Assembly (NCBI RefSeq): GCF_029504395.1
Contig: NZ_JAQFIF010000017.1
Location: 1 to 64,000, forward strand
From: Arthrobacter sp. ES3-54
Lineage (GTDB): Bacteria > Actinomycetota > Actinomycetes > Actinomycetales > Micrococcaceae
Direction of reading: 5' to 3'
Length of the DNA stretch: 64,000 bases
Shown here piece by piece: positions 44,702-55,323 of the stretch. Every line of letters begins with the position of its first letter. The stretch's first letter is position 1. Made by a program: the position numbers and the translations under genes. Below the pieces are notes generated by a model. That model was not told the DNA's origin. It made no database searches and saw only the letters and a program-made list of their open reading frames with translations.

Positions 44702-45610
44702 ATGAGCAACAGAATCGTCCTCGGTGACAACCAGTACGGAAAAGCCGAAGTCCGGGTGGTCAAGATCACCAGGGACACCAAGCGCCATGAGATCGAAGAC
44801 CTGAACGTCACCTCGCAGCTGCGCGGGGACTTCGCCGCGGCGCACCTCGCAGGCGACAACAGCCATGTGGTGGCCACGGACACCCAAAAGAACACGATCT
44901 ATGCCTTCGCCCGGGACGGCATCGGCTCCCCGGAAGCCTTCCTGCTGCGGCTGGGCAGGCACTTCACCTCAAGCTTTGATTGGGTCACCGGCGGCCGCTG
45001 GGCGGCCGAATCCTACAAATGGGACCGGATCCAGGCCCACGGATCCGGGCACCACCACTCCTTCGTCCGCAACGGCCAGGAGGTCCGCACGGCTGTCCTT
45101 GTCCGCGACGGCGTTACTGAGCACCTCATCGCCGGGTTGAAAGACCTCACCGTGCTGAAGTCGACCCAGTCCGGGTTCAGCGGCTTCCCGCGGGACGAGT
45201 ACACCACCCTCCCGGAAACGGCCGACCGTATCCTCGCCACGGACGTATCGGCCCGTTGGCGTTTCAGGACCGGCACCGACTTCGGCACCTTCGACTTCAA
45301 CAAGAGCTACGAGGACGTCAAGGGCCTGCTGCTGGAGGCTTTCAGCGAAAAGTACTCCCACGCCCTGCAACAGACCCTCTTCGACATGGGCGCCAAGGTG
45401 CTGGCAGCGCACCCCGAGATCGACGAGATCAAGTTCTCCATGCCCAACAAGCACCACTTCTTGGTTGACCTCTCACCCTTTGGCCTCGACAACCCCAACG
45501 AGGTTTTCTTTGCCGCCGACCGCCCCTACGGCCTGATTGAGGCCACGGTGCAGCGTGAAGACACCAGCCCCGCAGAAATCGCCTGGCACGGGATCGCCGG
45601 CTTCTGCTAA
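44702..45610 (+). CDS. Urate oxidase (uricase)
   Basis: This 302-residue cofactor-free uricase converts urate to 5-hydroxyisourate with O2. The catalytic Lys is in NQYGKAEVR (about K14) and the Thr in VATDTQKNTIYAFA (about T61). The second T-fold half has RFRTGTDFGTFDFNKSYEDVK and the C-terminal NPNEVFFAADRPYGLIEATV. ATG 44702 is chosen by family alignment and a GGGA ribosome-site-like word; an in-frame ATG at 44576 would add 42 residues of no family resemblance. Confidence 0.95.
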   Translation: MSNRIVLGDNQYGKAEVRVVKITRDTKRHEIEDLNVTSQLRGDFAAAHLAGDNSHVVATDTQKNTIYAFARDGIGSPEAFLLRLGRHFTSSFDWVTGGRWAAESYKWDRIQAHGSGHHHSFVRNGQEVRTAVLVRDGVTEHLIAGLKDLTVLKSTQSGFSGFPRDEYTTLPETADRILATDVSARWRFRTGTDFGTFDFNKSYEDVKGLLLEAFSEKYSHALQQTLFDMGAKVLAAHPEIDEIKFSMPNKHHFLVDLSPFGLDNPNEVFFAADRPYGLIEATVQREDTSPAEIAWHGIAGFC

Positions 45611-45704
45611 CGCGAGGCATCGCCCGGGCCGCGGCCCCCGGTGAATGGTGGGAAAAGCGCAGATCAGTGGAGTTGGGTGGCTCGCTGAGGGTGATAATAC
45701 GAAA

Positions 45705-45721
45705 ACACTCTTCAGAAGTGT
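45705..45721. promoter_or_regulatory. Inverted repeat near the malate synthase promoter
   Basis: ACACTCTTCAGAAGTGT has 5-bp outer arms ACACT/AGTGT and TTC/GAA within. A GATAAT hexamer (45693-45698) lies just upstream. Position suits an operator, but the regulator is not in the window. Confidence 0.4.
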
Positions 45722-45744
45722 GAGCGGCCCGGAAAGGACCAGAA

Positions 45745-47343
<1,599 letters not shown>

Positions 47344-47346
47344 GGC

Positions 47347-48711
47347 ATGGCAGCCGGCGCCAGGCCGCAGCCACGGAACCATCCGCCGGGCCATCCACCG
47401 GGCCACCCGCGGAGCCAGGGCCCTGTGACGCCGGCCCTCTCCGGCGCCGACCTCGCCCGGATCGATGCGCAGCTCGCCGACACCGACCGGCTGCTGGAGC
47501 GCAGCTACCCGGGCGACGACGGCTCCCGCCAGCCGGTGCACACCGTCTACGTTCAGGCCGACCGTTTCAGTCCGGAGTTAGCCGCGGACTGGGGCGCCCA
47601 GGCCCTGGCCGCGGCCGAGGCCCACGGCGGGCTGGAACGGCTCGGCACCCTGCTCGGCCAGGACCCCGAGCTCGCCGCCGCCGTCGCGCCGCGGGTCCGG
47701 GACAAGCTCTTCCGCGAGCCGATCGAGGACCTTCGCCTGGATTTTGAGGATGGGTTCGGGGACCGGGGCGACGACGCCGAGGACGCCGTCGCTGTCGCCG
47801 CGGCGTCCGCCGTGGCCACCGCCGTCGCCGCCGGCACCGCGCCGCCCTTCATCGGGATCCGCTTCAAATGTTTCGAGGCCGCTACCCGCGCCCGGGGCCT
47901 GCGGACCCTGGATCTCTTCGTGTCGCAGCTGGCCGCGACAGGCGAACTGCCGGACGGGCTCATCCTTACCCTGCCCAAGGTCACCACGGTGGCGCAGGTT
48001 GAGGCCATGGTCTTCGCCGTGTCCCGCCTCGAGGAAGTCCATTCGCTCCCCGCGGGCCGGCTCCGCTTTGAGGTGCAGGTGGAAACTCCGCAGCTGATCC
48101 TGGGGCCGGACGGAACCTCGCCGGTGGCGCGCCTGCCGCACGCGGTGCCCGGCCGGATCAGCGCGCTGCACTACGGCACCTACGACTACTCGGCCTCGCT
48201 GCAGATCTCCGCCGAATACCAGTCCATGGAACATCCCGTGGCGGACTTTGCCAAGGAAGTCATGCAGCTTGCCGTGGCCGGCACCGGGATCCGGCTCTCC
48301 GACGGCTCCACCAACATCATCCCGGTGGGCGGGCACGTGGAGCAGGCCTGGCAGCTCCACGGCCGGCTGGTCCGCCGCTCACTGGAACGCGGCTTCTACC
48401 AGGGCTGGGACCTCCACCCGGCCCAGCTGCCCAGCCGGTTCGCCGCAACCTATGCCTTCTACCGGCAGGGTCTTCCCGCCACCGCTGCCCGGCTCCGCAA
48501 TTACGTGGAGCAAACCGCCGGCGGCGTTCTGGATGAACCCGCCACGGCCCGCGCCCTGGCGGCCTTCGTGCTGCGCGGCGTCCAGTGCGGCGCCGTCGGT
48601 GCCGAAGAAGTCCTGGCGCTGGCCGGCGTCGGGCTCCCGCAACTCACTGTGCTGGCCCATCCCCGGCTGGCCAACACCCCCACCCGCTTAGCAAAAGGGA
48701 CGCACCCATGA
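47347..48711 (+). CDS. DUF6986-type aldolase/citrate-lyase-like protein
   Basis: This 454-residue protein resembles the HpcH/HpaI-CitE aldolase fold group, and I recognise it as the type recently named DUF6986. DLRLDFEDGFG near residue 137 looks like the metal-binding Asp/Glu region, RFEVQVETPQLIL is the second acidic region, and GRISALHYGTYDYSA follows. The first 25 residues are HPPG repeats; a GTG at 47425 is a plausible alternative start. It sits four bases after malate synthase and overlaps the ureidoglycine gene by ATGA. This suggests a role in glyoxylate or purine-derived carbon metabolism, but the reaction is unknown. Confidence 0.75.
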   Translation: MAAGARPQPRNHPPGHPPGHPRSQGPVTPALSGADLARIDAQLADTDRLLERSYPGDDGSRQPVHTVYVQADRFSPELAADWGAQALAAAEAHGGLERLGTLLGQDPELAAAVAPRVRDKLFREPIEDLRLDFEDGFGDRGDDAEDAVAVAAASAVATAVAAGTAPPFIGIRFKCFEAATRARGLRTLDLFVSQLAATGELPDGLILTLPKVTTVAQVEAMVFAVSRLEEVHSLPAGRLRFEVQVETPQLILGPDGTSPVARLPHAVPGRISALHYGTYDYSASLQISAEYQSMEHPVADFAKEVMQLAVAGTGIRLSDGSTNIIPVGGHVEQAWQLHGRLVRRSLERGFYQGWDLHPAQLPSRFAATYAFYRQGLPATAARLRNYVEQTAGGVLDEPATARALAAFVLRGVQCGAVGAEEVLALAGVGLPQLTVLAHPRLANTPTRLAKGTHP

Positions 48712-49520
48712 GCAACTATTTCTACCCTGAGGGCGGGCTTCCGCCGCAGACCCAGCTCCTCACTGACCGGGCTGTGGTCAAGGAGGCCTACACCGTCATT
48801 CCGAAGGGCGTGCTCCGAGACATCGTCACGAGCAAGCTGCCGGGCTGGACCAACACCCGGTCCTGGATCCTTGCCCGGCCCATCGCCGGCTTTGCCACGA
48901 CGTTCTCGCAGCTGATTGTCGAGGTGGGACCGGGCGGCGGAGCGGAAAAGCCCGAGCCGGAGACCGGCGTCGAAGGCGTCATCTTCCTGACCAAGGGCGC
49001 CCTGGTACTGACCCTCGAGGGGGAAACCTACAAGCTGGGAGAAGGCGGCTACGCCTATCTCGCCGCCGGAGCCCAGTGGTCGGTGGCGAACGAGTCCGGG
49101 GAGATCGCCAGCTTCCAGTGGATCCGGAAGGCGTATGAGCCGCTGGAAGGGTTCACGGCAAAATCCTTTGTGACACGGGACCAGGACGTCGAACCGCGGG
49201 CCATGCCCGGCACCGACGGCGCCTGGGCCACCACCCGCTTCGTGGACCCGGAGGACCTCGCCCACGACATGCACGTCAACATCGTCACCTTCAAGCCCGG
49301 GGCCTCCATCCCCTTCGCCGAAACCCACGTCATGGAACACGGGCTCTTCGTCCTGGAAGGCAAAGCCGTCTACCGGCTCAACGACGACTGGGTGGAGGTG
49401 GAGGCCGGCGACTTCATGTGGCTGCGCGCCTTCTGCCCGCAGGCCTGCTATGCCGGCGGCCCGGGCAAGTTCCGGTACCTGCTGTACAAGGACGTCAACC
49501 GCCAGATCCGCCTGACCTGA
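48708..49520 (+). CDS. allE: (S)-ureidoglycine aminohydrolase
   Basis: This 270-residue bicupin releases ammonia from S-ureidoglycine to give S-ureidoglycolate. Two cupin halves are visible: FLTKGALVLTLEGETYKLGEGGYAYL and FAETHVMEHGLFVLEGKAVYRL (both quoted in part for metal-site His/Glu) with VEVEAGDFMWLRAFCPQ at the end. The ATG overlaps the preceding stop (ATGA), with AAAAGGGA upstream. It is the late-pathway enzyme of this purine cluster and normally requires allantoate amidohydrolase, which is absent here. Confidence 0.92.
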   Translation: MSNYFYPEGGLPPQTQLLTDRAVVKEAYTVIPKGVLRDIVTSKLPGWTNTRSWILARPIAGFATTFSQLIVEVGPGGGAEKPEPETGVEGVIFLTKGALVLTLEGETYKLGEGGYAYLAAGAQWSVANESGEIASFQWIRKAYEPLEGFTAKSFVTRDQDVEPRAMPGTDGAWATTRFVDPEDLAHDMHVNIVTFKPGASIPFAETHVMEHGLFVLEGKAVYRLNDDWVEVEAGDFMWLRAFCPQACYAGGPGKFRYLLYKDVNRQIRLT

Positions 49521-49582
49521 GACCGGCCCACGCGAATCAGGCCGCCCGATCCAGTTCCCGCCACCGGAGGAATCCACCACAA

Positions 49583-50371
49583 ATGACGTACACCGTGAAC
49601 TGCTCCATCCTCCTGACGGAGCTCCCTCTGCTGGAACGCCCGGCCGCGGCGAAGACCGCCGGTTTTGACGCCGTGGAATTTTGGTGGCCCTTCGAGACCT
49701 CCGTCCCCACCGACGTCGAGGTTGCCCGGTTTGAGAACGCCATCGCCGACGCCGGCGTGCAGCTCACGGGGCTGAACTTCAACGCGGGCGACATGCCCGG
49801 CGGCGACCGCGGCTTGCTCTCCTGGCCGGCACACTCCACCGAATTCCAGGACAACATCGACGTCGTCGCCGGCATCGGTGAGCGCCTCGGCTGCAAAGCT
49901 TTCAACGCCCTCTACGGCAACCGCATTGACGGTGAATCGGCTGAGCGGCAGGACGCCCTTGGCGCCGAGAACCTCGCGAAGGCTGCGGCCGGCGTCGCCC
50001 GCATCGGCGGCACGGTCCTCCTGGAATCCGTCAGCGGCGCCCCCAACTACCCGCTGCTCAAGGCCCGGGACGCCCTGGACGTCATCGCCCGGGTCAGGAC
50101 GGAATCCGGCGCGGAGAACATCAGGTTCCTCGCCGACTTCTACCACCTGGCCGTGAACGGGGAGGACATCGCCGCCGTCATCGAAAAGCACGCCCAGGAC
50201 TTCGGCCACATCCAGATCGCCGACAGCCCCGGCCGCGGGGCTCCCGGAACCGGGCAGCTTCCCCTCGGCGAATGGATCGCCCGCAGCCGCGCACTTGGCT
50301 ACGAGGGCTACATCGGCCTCGAATACAAGGAACCGGCGGAGACCGCGTTCAGCTGGGCCATCCGTGCCTGA
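49583..50371 (+). CDS. hyi: Hydroxypyruvate isomerase-like TIM-barrel protein
   Basis: This 262-residue xylose-isomerase-like barrel has the hydroxypyruvate isomerase pattern: VNCSILLTELPLLERPAAAK at the start, FDAVEFWWPF, LTGLNFNAGDMPGGDRGLLS, the metal/catalytic LLESVSGAPNYPL and HIQIADSPGRGAPGTGQL. It would interconvert hydroxypyruvate and tartronate semialdehyde, the product of glyoxylate carboligase. The ATG has GGAGG rather far (12 bases) upstream. It overlaps allantoinase by eight bases. The carboligase is not in the window. Confidence 0.88.
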   Translation: MTYTVNCSILLTELPLLERPAAAKTAGFDAVEFWWPFETSVPTDVEVARFENAIADAGVQLTGLNFNAGDMPGGDRGLLSWPAHSTEFQDNIDVVAGIGERLGCKAFNALYGNRIDGESAERQDALGAENLAKAAAGVARIGGTVLLESVSGAPNYPLLKARDALDVIARVRTESGAENIRFLADFYHLAVNGEDIAAVIEKHAQDFGHIQIADSPGRGAPGTGQLPLGEWIARSRALGYEGYIGLEYKEPAETAFSWAIRA

Positions 50372-51707
50372 CGAAACCTACGACGTCGTCTTCCGCGGGC
50401 GGCAGGTGCTGACCACGGCCGGCATCGCCGCGCGGGAAGTCGGCATCCGCGACGGCGTGATTGCCGCGATCGCGCCGCTGGGCAACGGCCTTTCCGGCCG
50501 TAGACTCATCGAACTCGCCGACGCCGAGGTCCTCCTGCCAGGCCTTGTGGACACCCACGTGCACGTCAACGAGCCCGGCCGCACGGAGTGGGAGGGCTTC
50601 GCGTCCGCCACCCGGGCGGCGGCGGCCGGCGGCGTCACCACGATCATCGACATGCCGCTGAACAGCATCCCGCCCACCACCACCGTCGCTGCCCTGATGC
50701 TCAAACGCGAGGTGGCCGAGGACCAGGTGTTCGTGGACGTCGGCTTCTGGGGCGGAGCCGTCCCGGGCAACAGGCACGAACTGCGGCCGCTGCACGACGA
50801 AGGAGTCTTCGGCTTCAAATGCTTCCTGCTGCACTCCGGCGTGGACGAGTTCCCGCAGCTGGAAGCGGACGAGATGGAAGCGGACATGGCCGCGCTGAGG
50901 TCCTTCGACTCGCTCATGATCGTCCACGCCGAGGACCCGCACACGATCGAGCACGCGCCCCACCCGGGCGGCGACCGCTACGCGTCGTTCCTGGCCTCGC
51001 GCCCGCGCGGGGCCGAGAACAAGGCCATCGCCGAGGTCATCGAACGGGCCCGCCGTACCGGCGCCCGCGCCCACATCGTGCACCTGTCCTCCTCCGACGC
51101 GCTCCCCATGATCGCCACCGCCAAGCGCGACGGCGTCCGCCTCACCGTCGAAACCTGCCCGCACTACCTGACGCTGACGGCCGAGGAAATCCCGGACGGT
51201 GCCACGGCCTACAAGTGCTGCCCGCCGATCCGCGAAGCCTCCAACCGCGAACTGCTGTGGGCCGGGCTGCAGGACGGCACCATCGACTGCATCGTTTCGG
51301 ACCATTCCCCGTCCACCCTGGATTTGAAGGACCTGGAAAATGGGGACTTCGCCGTGGCCTGGGGCGGCGTTTCCTCGTTGCAGCTGGGCCTGTCGCTGAT
51401 CTGGACCGAGGCCCGGCACCGCGGCATCCCGCTGGAGCAGATTCTCTGGTGGATGGCGGCCAAGCCCGCACAGCTCGCCGGCCTGGCCAACAAGGGCCGG
51501 CTGGCGCTGGGGTACGACGCCGACCTCACCGTGTTTGCCCCGGATGAGACGTACGTCGTGGACGCCTCCAAGCTCAAGCACAAGAACCCCATCACCCCGT
51601 ATGACGGCAAGGCGCTTTCCGGCGTCGTCCGGCAGACCTACCTCCGCGGCACGTTGATCGACGGCCGGACTCCGACCGGCAAGCTAATCCGCCGCGCCGG
51701 CGCATGA
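50364..51707 (+). CDS. allB: Allantoinase
   Basis: This 447-residue amidohydrolase opens the hydantoin ring of allantoin to allantoate. The binuclear metal site is complete: DTHVHVNEPGRTEWEG (H65, H67), carboxylated Lys near 152 (GFKCFLLHS), His near 188 (IVHAED), His near 240 (HIVHLSS) and Asp near 313 (VSDHSPST). The GTG at 50364 overlaps the preceding gene and gives the family length; frames open further upstream are not coding. It closes the plus-strand operon that begins with malate synthase. Confidence 0.95.
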   Translation: MPDETYDVVFRGRQVLTTAGIAAREVGIRDGVIAAIAPLGNGLSGRRLIELADAEVLLPGLVDTHVHVNEPGRTEWEGFASATRAAAAGGVTTIIDMPLNSIPPTTTVAALMLKREVAEDQVFVDVGFWGGAVPGNRHELRPLHDEGVFGFKCFLLHSGVDEFPQLEADEMEADMAALRSFDSLMIVHAEDPHTIEHAPHPGGDRYASFLASRPRGAENKAIAEVIERARRTGARAHIVHLSSSDALPMIATAKRDGVRLTVETCPHYLTLTAEEIPDGATAYKCCPPIREASNRELLWAGLQDGTIDCIVSDHSPSTLDLKDLENGDFAVAWGGVSSLQLGLSLIWTEARHRGIPLEQILWWMAAKPAQLAGLANKGRLALGYDADLTVFAPDETYVVDASKLKHKNPITPYDGKALSGVVRQTYLRGTLIDGRTPTGKLIRRAGA

Positions 51708-51747
51708 ACCCGGGCCCACCCGGGCTGGAAGCGGCGTAAAAAGCGGC

Positions 51748-52719
51748 CTAGAAGAGGACGCCCGCCACCGCCTGCGTCAGCTGATGAATCACCTCGGTGC
51801 GTTCGGGGACGTCGCTCAGGTCCTGGCCCTTGGTGTAGATGACCAGGGCGTAGGCGGCGTTGCCTTGCGTGAGGATGGCGGCGTCGTGCAGTTCACCGCC
51901 CAGGAGTCCGTACTTGTGGAAGACCGTGATCCCTGCCGGCACTGCGGCTGGAATGAGCGTTTCGTAGTTGGTGTCCTGCATATAGGACAGCAGCTGGGCG
52001 GTGTTCCCGGCATTCAGGAGCGTCCCGGAGTAGAGGCGGGAGACGATCGTCGCCATTTCCGCCGGGGTCAGCGTGTTGGTTTTCGGGTCGTAGCTCACGC
52101 CCAGCGTCGCCGCGTACGCCGTCAGTTCCTCGTGGCCCACGGCATCCATGATCAGCGACCACGAGTCGTTGTCGCTCTGCTGGATCATCTCCCGGAGCTG
52201 GAATCCGGCGGTGTAGCTCCCCAAGGGGTCATCGAGGGTGGCCGCTCCGGTTTCGACCAGGTGGTAGTAGGCCGCCGCGGCCAGGACTTTGGCGGTGCTC
52301 GCGGCCACGAACTTCTCCCGGACCCCGTATTCGCTGACGTCCGCGGAGCCGGCGCCCTGGGAGAGGTCGACCACCGCCACGCCGATCTGGTATTGGCTGT
52401 TGGCGTCGAGAATGGCCTGGATGCGCGCGCCCAGTGCCGCGTCGACCACTCGGGCAGCCGGGGCCGAGGCGGGGGTCGAGGCATTGGGGCTGGCTGAGGG
52501 CGAGGCACTGGCCTCCGCAGTCGTCGCGGCAGACGTCTTCGTGAGATTTGCCGCCGTCGAGCGGTCCGCGAAGGTATGGATACCCACGGCCAGGACGAGG
52601 GCCAGCAGCGCGGCACAGGCCACCTGAATCCTGGCCCGGAACCGGGCAGGCGTTGGCTGCCGTCCCGTGGCCGTGCGTCGGGATCCGAAACGTGGCTGTC
52701 GTGGAGTTTGCTGTTCCAT
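51748..52719 (-). CDS. Membrane-anchored serine hydrolase, class A beta-lactamase-like (second paralogue)
   Basis: This 323-residue protein has one membrane anchor near 32-49, a Ser/Ala/Pro linker and the penicillin-binding fold. Active-site motifs are STAK (S141, K144), SDN (182-184) and HKYG (268-271). It is the paralogue of the protein at 20664-21572, sharing AAAYYHLVETG, LTAYAATLG and IPAA-PGITV-HKYG. Here the second motif is the canonical SDN, so this copy is closer to active class A enzymes. The likely substrate is cell-wall related; a resistance role cannot be inferred. Confidence 0.85.
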   Translation of the reverse strand: MEQQTPRQPRFGSRRTATGRQPTPARFRARIQVACAALLALVLAVGIHTFADRSTAANLTKTSAATTAEASASPSASPNASTPASAPAARVVDAALGARIQAILDANSQYQIGVAVVDLSQGAGSADVSEYGVREKFVAASTAKVLAAAAYYHLVETGAATLDDPLGSYTAGFQLREMIQQSDNDSWSLIMDAVGHEELTAYAATLGVSYDPKTNTLTPAEMATIVSRLYSGTLLNAGNTAQLLSYMQDTNYETLIPAAVPAGITVFHKYGLLGGELHDAAILTQGNAAYALVIYTKGQDLSDVPERTEVIHQLTQAVAGVLF

Positions 52720-52891
52720 AATGGCTCCAAGTTAATCACGGCAGCTATGCGGCAGCTATGAAAGAGCTGTCAGGGCCCGAGTCTGCCAAGCCTTCCCGGA
52801 CGGGTCCTTGATACTCTCAGGCGGCGGAATACAGTCCCGGGCCACGATGTTGTCCATCACAGACCCGTTGTCCACTCCCCGAAGGATCATC

Positions 52892-53371
52892 ATGAGCGCA
52901 AACATGACCGTCAAGCTTCAGCCCGGCACACCGGCCCCGGATTTCACGCTGGCGGACGCCGAAGGTAAGCCGGTTGCCCTTGCCGATTACCGCGGCAAGA
53001 ACGTCATTGTGTACTTCTACCCGCAAGCCGCGACCCCGGGGTGCACCACCGAGGCCTGCGATTTCCGCGACAACCTCGCGTCCCTGCAGGGCTCAGGCTA
53101 CGAAGTCCTGGGCATCTCCCCCGACGCACCCGAGGCCCTGGCCCACTTCACCGGCGACTTCGCCCTGACCTTCCCGCTCCTGGCCGACGAGGACCACGCC
53201 GTCGCCCTGGCCTACGGCGCCTGGGGCGAGAAGCTGATCCAGGGCGAGGTCACGGAGGGCATCGTCCGCTCCACCGTGGTGCTGGACCCCGAGGGCAAGG
53301 TGAAGCTGGCGCAGTACCAGGTCAAGGCCCAAGGCCACGTGGCGGCGCTGAAGGAAGCGCTGGGCGTCTAA
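52892..53371 (+). CDS. bcp: Thioredoxin-dependent thiol peroxidase (BCP-type peroxiredoxin)
   Basis: This 159-residue peroxiredoxin of the BCP/PrxQ group has the peroxidatic Cys at 51 and a second Cys at 56 (TPGCTTEACDFRD), the usual pair for an atypical two-Cys mechanism. The fold markers VIVYFYPQAATPGC and FPLLADEDHAVALAYGAW are present. ATG 52892 has AAGGA at good spacing. It reduces H2O2 and organic peroxides, using thioredoxin, in the cytoplasm. Confidence 0.95.
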   Translation: MSANMTVKLQPGTPAPDFTLADAEGKPVALADYRGKNVIVYFYPQAATPGCTTEACDFRDNLASLQGSGYEVLGISPDAPEALAHFTGDFALTFPLLADEDHAVALAYGAWGEKLIQGEVTEGIVRSTVVLDPEGKVKLAQYQVKAQGHVAALKEALGV

Positions 53372-53477
53372 CAGGGCACTGCTCCCTCCCCGCCGCAGGC
53401 CTCGCCCCGCGCCGGATGGCTCGGTAGGCTCGGACGATCGGCGCCGGGCATCCGGCCGATCAGAAGGCGGGTACAGC

Positions 53478-53912
53478 GTGGCAAACGGCACCAAGCAGGA
53501 TCCCTGGCAGCTCAAGACGGCCCCGGGGACTTCGGAGTATTTGATGTACCGCGACGAGGAGTCCGATCCCCCGGCGCTGGTGTGCCAGGTCGGTTCCACC
53601 ACCCTCAAGTACCACCTCCGGGCACTGGATGACTTGCACCTCTGGCTGATGGAGAAGGTGGACTGGGTGCCGCTGGGCGCTACCGACGAAAACAAGCCGG
53701 CGGCGGAGGGGACGGTGGAAGCCTGGGGCCGCGACCCGGAGAATCCTGTGGGCGGGTGGTATGGACTGCGCAAGGGCTACCGGGGACGGTTCGGGATGTA
53801 CCTGCCGCCCCTGCTCGAGGCCCTGGGCCTCGTGGAGCTGACCCACGACAAGCGCAACAACAGCGTGCGGGCGATCATCGCGGACGCGTCCGGCCCGGCG
53901 TCGCCCGCCTAA
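53478..53912 (+). CDS. Conserved-looking hypothetical protein
   Basis: This 144-residue soluble protein has a GTG start and AAGGCGG upstream. Features include YRDEESDPPALVCQVG, KYHLRALDDLHLWLMEK, a WYGLRKGYRGRFGMYLPPLL segment and a basic stretch that could be a DNA or ligand contact. The strong aromatic and charged pattern argues for a real folded domain. I do not recognise its function. Confidence 0.75.
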   Translation: MANGTKQDPWQLKTAPGTSEYLMYRDEESDPPALVCQVGSTTLKYHLRALDDLHLWLMEKVDWVPLGATDENKPAAEGTVEAWGRDPENPVGGWYGLRKGYRGRFGMYLPPLLEALGLVELTHDKRNNSVRAIIADASGPASPA

Positions 53913-53913
53913 G

Positions 53914-54762
53914 CTACACCTTGGTCCCCGCCACCACCGTGGCGGTGGACCGGAGCCGGATCGCGCCGTCGTGCTCGTAGCGGCCCAGCAGCGCGAACAC
54001 GTCCTGACGGATCAGGTCCCGCGACGCCTCGTCCGCCTTGGCCAGCCCCATGGCCACGGTGGTCGCGATGTCGGTCATGAACTCCCAGTAGCTCTGGGGG
54101 GATTCGTGCACCAGATCGGTGCTGACCTGGCGCTCGGTCACCTCTGCCAGCCCGGCATCCTTGAACATGCGGGTCATGAAGCCGGTTGGTGCGCAGCGGA
54201 ACAGGCCCGGAGTGCCTGCGGGCGGAATGGGCAGTTCCCGGTGCCGGGCAATCGTGCCCAGAATTAGGCTGGCCCAGGGGTTTGCCGCCGCGCGTCCCCA
54301 GACGACGGCGCCAACGCGGGCCCCCGGCTTGGCGGTGCGCGCCATCTCCGCCATGGCCGCGGACATGACGGGAAAGAACATCAGGCCGAAGCTGCAGTAC
54401 ACGGCGTCGAACGTGCCGTCCCCGAAGGGCAATGCGGCAGCGTCGCAAACCTCAAAGTCCAGGTTGGTCAGGCCCCGGGCCGATGCCTTCTCCCCGGCCA
54501 CGCGGAGCATCCCCGCCGAGATGTCGGCCAGGACCACCCTGCCCTCCGGCACTCGCTCGGCCACCGTGAGTCCGGGTTCCCCCACGCCCGCCGCAACATC
54601 CAGCACCCGGGAGTCGGGGCGCAGCCGCAGCTCCTCGAGCAATGCGTCCCCGAACGGCCCCTGCCAGCCGAGCAGTTCAGCGTCCCACTTGTTCCAGCCC
54701 GCCGAGAACTCATCCCAAATCTTGCGCTGCTGGTCGCGAATGCGGGCGGCTGAGGCTAACAT
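53914..54762 (-). CDS. Class I SAM-dependent methyltransferase
   Basis: This 282-residue methyltransferase resembles the UbiE/Methyltransf_11 group. The SAM site is VLDVAAGVGEPGLTVAERV (near 63-81), followed by LADISAGML and a post-motif segment FEVCDAAALPFGDGTFDAVY. The C-terminal half would bind the acceptor, which is unknown. The gene is convergent with the hypothetical protein before it, with stops one base apart. Confidence 0.9.
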   Translation of the reverse strand: MLASAARIRDQQRKIWDEFSAGWNKWDAELLGWQGPFGDALLEELRLRPDSRVLDVAAGVGEPGLTVAERVPEGRVVLADISAGMLRVAGEKASARGLTNLDFEVCDAAALPFGDGTFDAVYCSFGLMFFPVMSAAMAEMARTAKPGARVGAVVWGRAAANPWASLILGTIARHRELPIPPAGTPGLFRCAPTGFMTRMFKDAGLAEVTERQVSTDLVHESPQSYWEFMTDIATTVAMGLAKADEASRDLIRQDVFALLGRYEHDGAIRLRSTATVVAGTKV

Positions 54763-54851
54763 GGCGGATCCTTAGCTCGTCTGTACGTAGCCCTAGTCTG
54801 CTCCGGGAACCGGGCCCCGGCAATGAGTCCAAGGGCAGTAGGGTTAATGGC

Positions 54852-55235
54852 ATGTCTTCCCACGAAACCCCCGGCACAGCAGGCAACGACCCCCAGCGGG
54901 AACCTGCCCCGGGCAGCGTTCCAGGCAACGTTCCGGAGAGCGTTCCGGAGCGCCGCGAGGTCACCGTCCGCCGGGCACCGAAGTATGTACCCTTCCTGAT
55001 CCTGGGCGGGCTGGTGGGCGTGGCCGCCGCGGCCATCATCGCCTACGCACTTCCCGGTGATGTGGGCTATGACGCCAGCTCGGTGTTCGGCTTCTTTATG
55101 GTCCTTTGCGCGGCCGGCGGCGTCATCCTGGGTGCCTTGGCCGCCCTGATCCTGGACCGGATGAGCGTCCGCCGCGCCGAGCGCGCCGTCGTCGAGTCCG
55201 CACCGGACGCCGACGACGACGGGGACCGTGCCTGA
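54852..55235 (+). CDS. Small membrane protein with two helices
   Basis: This 127-residue protein has a hydrophilic N-terminus with PGSVPGNVPESVPE repeats, two membrane segments (about 47-66 and 77-100), and a short acidic tail (APDADDDGDRA). It is a type often found just before purF in this group. ATG 54852 is chosen; an ATG six bases upstream is possible. There is no catalytic motif. Confidence 0.78.
   Translation: MSSHETPGTAGNDPQREPAPGSVPGNVPESVPERREVTVRRAPKYVPFLILGGLVGVAAAAIIAYALPGDVGYDASSVFGFFMVLCAAGGVILGALAALILDRMSVRRAERAVVESAPDADDDGDRA
54912..54947 (+). repeat. Three 12-bp repeats at the N-terminus of the small membrane protein
   Basis: The units GGCAGCGTTCCA, GGCAACGTTCCG and GAGAGCGTTCCG encode GSVP, GNVP and ESVP. 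The repeat keeps the frame in a poorly conserved tail. Confidence 0.85.
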
Positions 55236-55323
55236 ACCGCGCCTCAGCCCCGCCTCGACAGGGCGGCAGGTCATAAAACGGCCGCCGGAAAAGTCTTAGC
55301 GCACATCGTGAGATAATCGACCA

